Below are positions 10,101 through 18,100 of a stretch of 35,061 nucleotides of DNA, one piece after another (the stretch's first letter is position 1; every line of letters starts with the position of its first letter). The position numbers and the translations under genes were made by a program. Below the pieces are notes generated by a model. The model had not been told where the DNA came from, ran no database searches, and saw only the letters and a program-made list of their open reading frames with translations. The DNA lies in the NCBI GenBank assembly GCA_902559415.1, contig CACEHW010000008.1, forward strand, positions 1 to 35,061, given 5' to 3'. The DNA comes from an uncultured Fidelibacterota bacterium. Lineage in GTDB: Bacteria; Fidelibacterota; Marinisomatia; Marinisomatales; UBA1611.

Positions 10101-11707
10101 GTACTTTGATCATTTAAAACACCATCTAAGTACAATCTAAAATTCCACGAGCCATCTGCATTTGGCTCATAAGTTGCTGCAAGATGATGCCAAGCACCAT
10201 CATCCATTCTTTCATTAGTTATAACTCCATGATCAGCGAAACCTTTCCCTGAATTCTCAGAATCTCCTGGATTAATTCCAAAATTAAAATTCCCATATGG
10301 ATCGCCGCCTCCACTTCTACGGTAACTTGAGACAATATTCGCACCATCATCATAACCTGAATTAGCACCTGTATTTACACCTTCATTCTTATACCAAGCC
10401 TCTACAGTGAATGGCTGAATACCACCAAAAATATTTGTTGATGATGTCAGTGATTCGGAATAACCACTCATAAAATCAAAATGGACAGAATAATTTTCAT
10501 CATTCTCATTTTGCTCTTCACCTGAAAAATATCTTATTGGTCTGATATGTTCTGAAAATGACTGCTTATTTGTTTCTCCAATATTTTGATATTGTACTTC
10601 GCTTGATCCGAAATTGATAAAAAGAGCACCTATTGAACTAAATTCTGTTGAAGACCAATAATAGTGATTTTCATAATCACCAATATTATTTGAAATTGAT
10701 AACTGATACATTAACCACAATTCATCGATTGAAGGTAAATGCCAATCGCTATATCCATTTATTTCAGTATTTAAAGATATGCTAGCAGCATTATCGCCAT
10801 CGCAACCGTTTGCTATATCAATTGAATTCTGCAGACCCGAACCTACAGCGTAACCATCTGCTCCATTAATTTCTGAACCTGAACATCCCCAAGTTGTAGT
10901 TGGATCCCCATCGCCATACCATCCATCTGGAGAGATTTCAATATATCTCCAACCATCAGATACTAAGCCTTTATCATAAATAACAAAACCTCCTGCGGGT
11001 CCTAAACTACCTACAAGATAATCAGAATCGTTTTCAAGCATGGGGGGCACATCATCACTCCAAGCAGCTCCATAAATTATTCCGTTATTACCATTACCAC
11101 TCAGGTCAGTTAGTGTTGAACCTTCACCCTCGTTAAAGTCCCAGTAGCCCAACAAACTAGCTACAGATGTATATTCACCAAAATTTGATAATGCTGAAAC
11201 ACCCGAACCTGAATTATATAAAGCATTTATCTCAGCATTAGTTAATGATTGATCCCACATGCCTAAGGCATCCAAATTTCCTTGAAGAAACATACGCTCA
11301 GGCCAACCCCAACCATGCGAACCCATAAACGTAATAGTTTCTGCAAAAGAATACTCTGCTTCTAAATATAAAAAAATCCAACTATCCTTAATTATACTTG
11401 ACTCATTATAATCTGTTATTTCATTCCCATTCATATAAATTTTACTCCAGCCAGATCCAATGGTCTTATAAGGTTCAAGCCAACTATTGCCTAGACCTGG
11501 TCTCGCATCAATAATATATGAATCACCATTATCAACAGTATTATCACTACTTACCTTAACCCAAAATGCCAAGGATCTAACATTAGTCATGGGTATGTCA
11601 AGCTGATCATCTACCCCGTCAAAGCTAAGAGAATAGTTATCTTGGGGAAACCCTATAGCTAGAGTTGCAAAAAATAATACTAATATTTTATTTACGTTGT
11701 TCTTCAT
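1193..11707 (-). CDS. Giant T9SS-secreted multidomain LamG/beta-helix surface protein (3504 aa)
   Basis: Likely a cell-surface or released adhesin-like protein; substrate unknown. Signal peptide about 1-21. Approximate order: LamG (concanavalin A-like) 22-225; DUF1566/Lcl_C-like domain 230-395 with GYSDWHLPSIDELW near 319; five LamG modules 405-1585; right-handed beta-helix 1588-2023 with many GGGI/GGAI turns; LamG 2024-2233; three NQDRITDN modules 2273-2665; carboxypeptidase-regulatory-like beta-sandwiches 2670-3205; Fn3-like region 3207-3410; T9SS type A sorting domain 3413-3504 with QNYPNPFNPSTQI. Four Cys-x18-Cys linkers of the GCTDPYAENY type separate modules. No catalytic motif was seen. 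The ATG at 11707 lies 20 nt after the stop of the 140-aa gene, so cotranscription is likely. Residues 2763-2953 are encoded by a block identical in the 5281-aa gene. The sorting domain and LamG calls are firm; individual boundaries are estimates. Confidence 0.93.
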   Translation of the reverse strand: MKNNVNKILVLFFATLAIGFPQDNYSLSFDGVDDQLDIPMTNVRSLAFWVKVSSDNTVDNGDSYIIDARPGLGNSWLEPYKTIGSGWSKIYMNGNEITDYNESSIIKDSWIFLYLEAEYSFAETITFMGSHGWGWPERMFLQGNLDALGMWDQSLTNAEINALYNSGSGVSALSNFGEYTSVASLLGYWDFNEGEGSTLTDLSGNGNNGIIYGAAWSDDVPPMLENDSDYLVGSLGPAGGFVIYDKGLVSDGWRYIEISPDGWYGDGDPTTTWGCSGSEINGADGYAVGSGLQNSIDIANGCDGDNAASISLNTEINGYSDWHLPSIDELWLMYQLSISNNIGDYENHYYWSSTEFSSIGALFINFGSSEVQYQNIGETNKQSFSEHIRPIRYFSGEEQNENDENYSVHFDFMSGYSESLTSSTNIFGGIQPFTVEAWYKNEGVNTGANSGYDDGANIVSSYRRSGGGDPYGNFNFGINPGDSENSGKGFADHGVITNERMDDGAWHHLAATYEPNADGSWNFRLYLDGVLNDQSTSPSEGYDHTSSNNNIRMNNHSPFAGDHMLDCSYAGMSITNGAKYTENFSPQFPLSSDANTIVNLDFSQGAGNQLIDNSGNGNHFNLYGNYQWESDVPAEPVYGCTDEYAENYNSEATSDDGTCSGYSEDGSYALEFDGQDDYLSIPDGDHLNIQGDYTWVISGKMNNVNLSQNLFSNNTYYNSDGYYINYLDWDNSVWFSLCSNGTCYQYNSLPNQIIENEWFNLVITKNNGLIQIYIDGQNVTADSWNITQGDDITQYYVDPNSELRIGIDGDDVQPFFGNLDEILLIKEALSEQEISDYMSSGIMNSDIDIVGNWKLNEGSGSTAFDFSGKGNHALLNGPSRSEDVPILGCTDPYAENYDSEANLDDGSCSSYPDNGEYSLSFENDNVSVGEIGNYSSKVTIMAWVKKDGTSGYSNIVSGGCGNLFLTEHNNKLLFGSQCSNPIAHDTYGSTDITDNIWHHVAATYDADAGQNNLKVYVDGVLDGQSTKTASFSVNSFRIGSNNNGNGEQYNGNIDMLRIWNTALTQEQIQENMNSSVASVEADLLADWRFNVGDGDILYDHSGNGNHGSINGASWETDVPELPILPVPGGNNSLRFDGADDYVDTGIPYTAFSGATSLKFEFTFRQSAGHDDGQHQGLITSQSSGNTQIGIRLSDQNYLEFGFKDDNSGFSTAYLDSEVILPDQWYPVKIVLENNQVQWYLNNQLIETDDVTFQSLGQESNNVPTLSFGRGNTVYGEYFDGLIDDVKILINNESDYFAHWDFNEGEGNTLPDISGNGNNGTINGAIWTGESSKLGCMDPYADNYDPLANVNSRFCYGYPENGEHSLSFGASQDHVDLGSDMDSDEEFSIATWVYIDENIIPLNGQRTFINKVNSTNGNKSIFLGSYQSKIGFTVLTGEQSNIMYGSDNQNGSLGFTQTPLVPGWQHIGAVFTGDSMLVYINGELDANVVVFQNPGSVNDYDNSVWHMADVLGGSGNVGGKISSMSVWSKPLKQYEIQYLMSESPDPYSVGLMGMWKFSEGDGNLLYDHSGNGNHGVISGAVWSDQIPYQGPWYVSTQGSDDNVGSQNSPFKTIQKAIDKTGVNSPEIIVEPGVYDEKLTANNKNFILRSSSSNQGNHDGIGHENSDVIIQGNYDGSVFSLSNGQYHIEGVTIRFGRSDKGGGINITNSELMIANSLIESNQTAGSGSDGAGIYANNTFLNIDQTTIKNNNATNENGDPGSGAGIFITSDDSESHLEISNCIIENNVADGGSGGGIILASSSEIPFNAHINNSIFSGNSSARHGGAIYLSGLDYFEVLGCTFENNSASTDGGAIMAENTELSHAVINDSYFYGNSAGDTGGGLRFINGMQDIENSVISNNHANVEGGGIKFTGSTSNINYCTIANNTSSVCAGGIVAVYEQVNIRNSIIYGNDVASLCTIQGGSFDVSYSNIEGGFEGEGNTDSEPLFCDANGNDFSLAQNSSSISAGEFGSNLGAEGIGCEAAYVNNALSFDGQDDYVDINYNESLALNNEMTISGWVKIPSNHNSWWGSVVGGYNGYGYILYAGSNSGSSNGNLWLEVRDGGSVSGTTDLRDNNWHHIAVTYDGNTARAYVDGQLEGESSFETAFQGTSGYPLKFGYVNHSVGSNEHFPGILDELSIYNIALDQQTIQSYMVSELLGYESGLVGYWNFNEVQNSTVYDITGNGHDGTIYGTELSGDAAPIGPPPAVDGCTDPYAENYDLYANTNDGTCEYSQEPVTFTKEDYADASLEENQDRITASVWITRGDNQPLYNAAFESYSDHGVSPSGTIWALGQTALQTNTNGYQSFRDATGGNHQNLPGRTMSMYIIQEDLFYDVEFHSWTSNNNGGGFSYTRTPAEINSFEYPLDAVYFEKVDFADPLLEQNQDRITDRTWITRGNQQGIYNPFSENSYYFESSDEAYSAPSNTLWAYGLTDYVEGEYRPFKEAVQNQMSLSSLNDGGHIFSMFIVSENLFYDVEFHSWTCCQNGGGFSYTRTDQYGQSITFTKEDYADWTLEENQDRITDNVWITRQDQNPLFNIAEEQDYYSSAYVYYDAFGSPENTEWSFGKTDDLTIDDYQPWQAAIGGNNPRGALGQFMSLHLIEEDIYFDVVLHSWTCCGNGGGFSYTRMPASPDSEQMLNGKLVGVIESASDNSPLEGAHIIAIAEDESYSAETFSDVNGEYNMDLLGSLNYFVTISYEGLIDHNQYIYVAPFEDTYINVSLGVLEDAMVEGTVTDWYTNVPLANASVLLAYTDEEMVTIESTTDENGYFLVQVPGEEDYDLFVYSDGYWVEHDAFYLSSGEHQVLSVGIAEMLAASRLYGTIRDFDTDELIPYAEVQLNCDQASDWDHTGEIGTYRVFSYYPDDCDDGVLIVSADGYETSVQSVGSIEFEAGSSYDLDIALVQGNDPDPGMLSGTVYSNIDGNGVGGADITAYNVNTTQLFSVETLDDGSYQLFLPESEYYMSVTADNHEEYLDTLSITSGQSFTQDFSLDEMYLNTVSGVITDLSGNGLFDMEVYVIPAGESYAINSTFSNENGEYSLQVPNGLYDFGAGSNGYFMNFEYGVELSGSDQVIDFTLTPVSEFDGGIAGIVHLNYGDNSTVWINVWNSVLTYQAYISPDENGAYTLPLVNGEYSMYAWVPGSDYDPVFIPGAFTIEDNVINYDIYFVAPDSPEAPTIVFLEDVPNDQGGQLELAWTPGEPREYEIFPQYSIWRMEDDWSLIATVPYHGFDLYNMIVATQGDSTADGIFESTFMVTAHTLDQNTFFDSEPLTGYSVDNIFPAIPQQLVATFQGESVDLEWNISEADDLSHYNVYRQNQSLAESALVFVAENNFYSDNVGIDGDFQYWVTAVDLSGNESDASEPAVVTLGIVGEVLPLEFALLQNYPNPFNPSTQIMYTLPKTSSVKIVIYDMLGSKVRTLLSGSQDAGYKNVLWNATNDQGDPVSAGMYIYTIEAESFFASKKMILLK
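2850..3421 (-). repeat. 572-bp block identical to 13839-14410 (copy in the 3504-aa gene)
   Basis: Reading line by line, I found no mismatch between 2850-3421 and 13839-14410 (offset 10989 bp, same orientation). Homology extends to about 2824 with three mismatches, then stops; at the other edge it stops abruptly at 3422. It encodes residues 2763-2953, starting E-D-A-M-V-E-G-T-V-T-D-W, which covers about two carboxypeptidase-regulatory-like modules. The offset is divisible by three. Confidence 0.93.
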
Positions 11708-11727
11708 GCTTTTAAAGTCTTAACAGA

Positions 11728-12138
11728 TTAATTTGAATCGTTTCCTTTTTTATAATTAATAGTTCTATTCAACTCTCTGGAACTGGTAACCTTATTATTG
11801 GAATTTATTCTTTCAACAGAAGTGTTCTGATTATCATCTTTAATCTGATCTATGATTTTTTTAATAGCCAGTAACTTGCTATTCTCATTATTCACCTTAA
11901 ATGTTTTAGGCTCATATTTAACACCCTTAAGAATTTGTTTTTTCATAAAAGCTTTTTCTTTATTTACTTTAATCATACGAACCTCCTGAATCATTTCTGG
12001 GTCTATAACTAAATCTTGACTGCCATTCGTTCTTTCATCTAATAAAGTTCCAGAGTCGCTTCCTGATCCTGGAATTTCTTTTTGACCCATAATGAGTGAA
12101 GATAATAATGAGATTAATACTATTGATATTTTTTTCAT
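11728..12138 (-). CDS. Small secreted protein of unknown function between two giants (136 aa)
   Basis: I do not recognise a family. The start is placed at ATG 12138 rather than ATG 12150: a GGAG lies 6 nt upstream of 12138, and from there the protein opens as a textbook signal peptide (MKKISIVLISLLSSLIMG, cleaved near G18/Q19). The mature part, about 118 residues, is rich in Lys, Asn, Asp and Ser, begins QKEIPGSGSDSGTLLDERT, has no Cys, and looks partly disordered with a helical central stretch (about residues 45-95). Starting at 12150 would put only 4 nt after the stop of the 5281-aa gene; the real gap is 16 nt. The next giant begins 20 nt after its stop. The context suggests an accessory factor made together with the giants, for example a periplasmic helper or processed peptide, but nothing in the sequence proves this. 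Confidence 0.75.
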   Translation of the reverse strand: MKKISIVLISLLSSLIMGQKEIPGSGSDSGTLLDERTNGSQDLVIDPEMIQEVRMIKVNKEKAFMKKQILKGVKYEPKTFKVNNENSKLLAIKKIIDQIKDDNQNTSVERINSNNKVTSSRELNRTINYKKGNDSN

Positions 12139-12144
12139 ATTCAA

Positions 12145-12148
12145 CTCC
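12145..12148 (-). promoter_or_regulatory. Shine-Dalgarno GGAG that decides the start at 12138
   Basis: On the minus strand the sequence reads ATGGAGTTGAATATG. The GGAG is correctly spaced (6 nt) for the second ATG and lies inside the first four codons if the first ATG were used. It sits only 7 nt after the stop codon of the upstream giant gene, which would suit translational coupling. Confidence 0.6.
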
Positions 12149-12154
12149 ATAGAA

Positions 12155-15100
12155 TTACTTTAATAAAATCATTTTCTTAGCTTGATAAAATGTGCCCGCT
12201 TGGATTGTATATATATACATCCCCGCAGAGACAGATGAACCATTATCATTTGTGGCATTCCATAATACATTTCTAAATCCAGCATCCTGTGTTTCATTTA
12301 CAAGAGTGCGAACTTTACTGCCCAACATATTATATATCGTAATGATCACTTTAGAATTTTCTGCTAGTGCGTACCTTATTTGCGTAGAAGGATTAAATGG
12401 ATTCGGATAATTTTGATTTAATGCAAATTCCTCAGGAATTATTTCTTGCTCTACAGATAATTCAACGCCAGCTACCTCAGACGGATCACTTTCGTTGCCA
12501 TTGTGATCTACCGCTGTGATCCAGTATTCAAAATTACCCCACTCAGAAACTACATCTACAAAAGATGACTCAATTGTCTGAAAAATAAATGCTGGCTCCT
12601 CACTATTAACATCAGCCCTGTAAACATTATGATATGCAAAATCTTCATCAACAGGAGCAGACCATGATAGATCAACCTGATACATTTCGCTATCAATAGC
12701 TTCGTTTGAAACAGCCAAATCTGTAGGAATCTCAGGAGATAAGTTATCCAATGAATACCCTGAATAAGGAGGTGAATCAAAAAACACATAAGGGTCATCA
12801 GTATGCGCGGTTACCATAAATGTACTGTAATGGACAGTATCTTGATTTGCATCTACCAGAGTCGGAACTACTTTATAATATAACTCTGAACCTTCACTAA
12901 AATTTTCTGTTGCAATGTAATGCCATAATTCTGGTGCACCAGTTGGCAAGTTTGAGATCTTTCTCCAAATAGAGTATTGCGTAAATGCTACTTGATCCTC
13001 AGCGTTTCCAGATAACCATGCCATATCAAGTTTTCTACCTTGGTCGTTTGGAACATCAGTTAAGGATGAAATTATTGGAGGCTCTACAAATCCTGGCTGA
13101 CTAAAATGAATATCATAAGTGGTGATATCATCCTCAATTGAGAAAGCATCAGGAATTGCGATACTCGCATAACCATTGGAAGTTGCAAATATTGAATACG
13201 TACCATTAAGTAGATTAATATAAAATGTGCCATTATCAGCTGTAACAGTTTCAGCAAAATAATTATCGTTAAATACGCTTATAGTAGCAGACCCAGATAA
13301 ATTACCAAAAAAGTAAACAGAGCCCATTACAGCCCCATCAAAAGACTCAATTGCATTTAGTGTGAAATTAACTTCTGAATCTCCACCTTCAATTGAAACA
13401 TCATTAACCCAAGACATTTGGTAGCCTGTTATAGATACTGATAAATTAAAATTACCATCAGGTACTGTAAGCTGATACGATCCATTATTGTCTGATAAAG
13501 TAGAGATTTCTGAATCACCTTCATCTGATATAAAATGAGCAGCAACAATTGCCCCTTCGATAGGAGTTTCTTCCTCATTCATTACTATTCCATAAAATGT
13601 ATTTGAATATTCTTCATCAAGATAAATTGTAGTATCTATAACTACTCCTGAATAAATGTAAACCTCTATAAATTTTTCTTGATGCCCCTCTGCATTTACT
13701 GATATAGTATATTGCGATTCCGGTAAAGACATAGAAAATGAACCACTCTCTGTTTGCGCATTATATACCTGGCCAGTATTAATACTAAAAGCATCAAAAG
13801 TTGCTTCAATCACATTTCCATCAATATTAGAGTATACTGTACCTGATAACATTCCAGGGTCAGGATCATTACCTTGTACAAGAGCAATATCTAGATCATA
13901 AGATGAACCAGCTTCAAACTCTATACTGCCTACAGATTGAACGCTAGTCTCATACCCATCAGCAGATACAATTAATACGCCATCATCACAATCATCAGGG
14001 TAATAGCTAAACACACGGTACGTTCCAATTTCACCAGTATGATCCCAGTCACTTGCCTGATCACAGTTCAACTGAACCTCTGCATATGGAATCAACTCAT
14101 CAGTATCAAAATCTCTTATCGTTCCATAAAGTCTAGAAGCAGCTAACATCTCAGCAATGCCAACGCTTAGTACTTGATGCTCTCCAGAACTAAGATAAAA
14201 AGCATCGTGCTCTACCCAGTATCCATCTGAGTAAACAAAAAGATCATAGTCCTCCTCACCGGGAACTTGGACCAAGAAATAACCATTCTCATCTGTAGTT
14301 GACTCAATGGTTACCATTTCCTCATCTGTGTAAGCAAGAAGGACTGAGGCATTTGCAAGGGGAACATTCGTGTACCAGTCCGTTACCGTACCCTCTACCA
14401 TTGCATCTTCGATAGAGTCATCAAGGTCTAGATAAATGTCTTGTGATAGGTCAACGTCTGCCATTGAAAGATACTGGATATTTTCCTGATAGTTGGACAT
14501 AGTAGTGCTTACATAGTAATTTAGATTACTAACAATATCTGCACTAAAATAACCGCTTTCATCACTAGTAACCTCCGTATTATAAATGTTATTTTCCTCA
14601 ACAATGATAACAGAAGCTCCAGCTAATGGAGAATCATCTTCTGAGCTTTTCACATATCCAGAAAGAATAATATCTGGAGTTAAAATAGGTGCCCCTAATG
14701 AGTTTTCATAAGCTCCGATATCAGGATTTGACCCGTTTGGCGCAGGTCTTGGGTTATTATTTAAATCATAATCAATAACTGCTGCAGGACCGATATTAAA
14801 AGATGTAGAGTACTTCACTCCACCTCTACGCAATATTTTATTCTGATCTGAGACTAATTCCCAATTGGTATTTTGAAAATCATTATCATTCACATTCTCA
14901 AACCATAGGACATACGTACCATTCTCTAAATTATTAACCTCATAATTAATCTCAGACTGCCAATCTTCTCCTCCAAATTCAGCGATAATATTATACGTGC
15001 TGTCTTCACCTATTTTTACAATTACATCTTGAGCAAAGCCATTATTCTCTTTATCTAATAACCTAAGTCTTACATTATTTGAAAGTCCACTGTTTAGATC

Positions 15101-18100
15101 TTCACCAAACCCTATACCTAAGGATTGGTCGGATAAATAATAGGTCATCTCAGAGAATAGAGGGTCACTATCTAAAATAGACTGACCTTCATACCCACCT
15201 CCAACAATTGAATTTGAGATTGTAATAGAATTATCGTTATCTACCATATCAACCGTTTGATCCCATAAAATAGAATTCGTCATGTAAATCGGAGCATCCC
15301 AACCGTTCGTTAGTCCAGCATTATCATTCTCAGAAGAATTGTTTGTTATTGTAGCATTGGAAATCGTAACAGTAGAGAAGTCCCATGATGAAACACCACC
15401 GCCTGAAATTGTTGCAAAATTATCAGTGATTAATGCATTTGTTACATTTACATGACAAAAATTATATGCCGTTAGACCAGGTCCATACGCACAAGTATTG
15501 TTACGAGAGATTAAATTTGAAACATCAATATTTGATCCATTATAGAAATAGATACCTGCCCCTAGCCACTGAGACATATTGTTCTGAACAAGAATATCTT
15601 TTGCAATACCATGACCAGCATTTATGTAGAAAATACCACCTCCATCTTCAGATTGATTATATTCTGAAGTGATGTTTTCTAGATGTGAGCCTGGCGCATG
15701 AATACTAATCCCACCGCCCCAACGAGCCTGATTATTTTTTACAATTAAATTTTTAGCTGTATAGTCAGAGCAAAGCACAAGCATCCCGCCACCATCATTA
15801 TTTGGCCAGTTTTCTGAATCTAATGGCTCAAAACCATTTTGAATTGTAAATCCATTTATCTCTCCACCATGAGATTCGTGATCTATGAATACTGGCTTCC
15901 CAGAACCACCAGCATCAATAATAGTTTGTTCTATGAATGAGGTATCTCCATTAGCAGCCAAAGAGTGCAGGAAAACATATTTGTTAATGTATATATTTTC
16001 GAAATAAGTCCCTGGTTGCACGAGGATGGTATCACCAGGAATAGCAAAATCAACTGCTTCTTGGATAGTTGAAAACTCTTCAGGAACATTAACTAATCCA
16101 GGGATAGGTGCTGGAGCTTCAATGGGAGCTCCACTTAACCAAGTAGCACCATTAATTATACCATCATTGCCATTATTTGTTATGTCTATTAAGGAATTTT
16201 CAGAACCTTCGTTAAAATTATATAGAGCTACTAATCCATCTTCAATACCACTTAAAGCTCTATTAGAAATTTCATATATTTCTTCCTCACTTAAGGCTTT
16301 ATTCCAAAAACCTAATTCATCTAATTGCCCATGAAAAAACTCATCAGCATTCTCGTGGTTAACTATTCCAATTTTTATATCACCATTGCCATCATAGGCT
16401 GTTAGATCTGTAGAAAACTCATCAGACATAACATCTAAATTGCCATCAATATAAACCTTGTAACGAGAACCATCATATACAACACTAATAAAATGCCACT
16501 GGTCATCTCTCAAATCAAAATTACCTGAAACCTCACTAGGATTCTCGCAACATATATTTAATCTAATTGCTCCATTATCAAAGTTCCCTCCAGCCCACAG
16601 AGTAAATCCAAACCCAGATCTTCCACCAATGATAGTAGAGTATTCGTTTCCTATATGATTTGATGGTATTTTGACCCAAGCAGTAAAAGTGATTTCATTA
16701 TTCGCAAATTCGAGATTATCACTTGATGATAAAACCACATAATCACTGTTGCCATTAAAGCTAAGAGAATAATTACTATATGGTTCATTACAACCAGGGT
16801 CTTGCGAGAAGCCTACATACGAGTTATCTTGTCCATTAAATAAACTTGAAGAGATACTCGATAGTTCATAGTTTCCTATTGCAGGATTACAGAACTCTGG
16901 ATTTTCATCAAAGTTACCTTCCCCATTATATCCACCTTCAACATTCGAGTAAGTAACATTATTCAATTCAGGCGAAGCAAAAACAGATTGCCCTGAATTA
17001 CCCCACAAGATACAATTTATTAGATTCGGATTAGAATTATAACTAGCTATTCCACCATATGATTGTGCACTATTATCAGCAATGGTAACATTTGAAAGTA
17101 CCACATTTGCATTTATATAAAAATTACATGCACCACCATAATATGCTGTATTTCTAGCGATCAATACATTCATTAGTTCGGGATTACTATTTTCTTCAAC
17201 AGCAATACCTCCACCATATCCATCTATGTCACTAGCTGCGTTTTCAATGATCGACACATTAGATATAACCGGACTTGAATTATCAGAAATATTTATTCCA
17301 CCACCACCCCACTCAGCTGTATTTGATTTAATAATTACATTAGTCACATTAGGACTTGAATTTATGTCGCAGTTTATTCCACCACCACCACCACCTATAT
17401 CATTAAGCGTGGCTTCATTATTTTCAATTAAAGAGGAAATTATAACTGGGCTTGAATTATTTTTACAAGATATACCACCGCCACCGCCTGCAGAATTATT
17501 TCTAATAATACAGTTTTCTATTGTTGGGCTAGACTCAAAGCATGCTACACCGCCACCAAAATCTGAATTACCATTTACAATGGAAAAACCTGATATAAAT
17601 GTGTTTAAGCTTTCACCACTATTAAAAGTAACAACACTCCCGTTTTGGCTACCATCGATGATTGTAGACTCTGGGCCATCAGTAGATATTACTCTGACAA
17701 TTTTACCATTGAAATTTAAATTCTCAAAATATGTTCCAGGAGCTACAAAAACTGAGTCGTTTTCATTGGCTATATTAATAGCATACTGAATTGAAGCAAA
17801 TGGGTAATCTTGAGAACCATTATTACTATCAGAACCGCTATCTGACACATACCACTCAGGTCCAGAATACGGTGGCATTGGAACATCATTGCTCCATGCA
17901 GCACCATAAATAATACCATGATTCCCATTCCCACTAAAATCAATTAATGATGTTCCTTCACCATCATTGAAATCCCAAAAAGACACCAAATCTTCATAGT
18001 GATTTGATCTACCATAAAACAGCTCTTCTATTTCATTATATGATAAAGCTCTACTCCAAATTCCAATGTTATCTAAATTGCCACTCCAGTATTGCCCACC

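Noticed and set aside
12139-12154. Transcription terminator between the 5281-aa gene and the small secreted protein
   Set aside because: The gap is only 16 nt and contains no hairpin.
17226-17789. 187-codon plus-strand ORF with many proline runs
   Set aside because: It is the antisense image of the GGGI/GGGG turns in a beta-helix of the 5281-aa protein.
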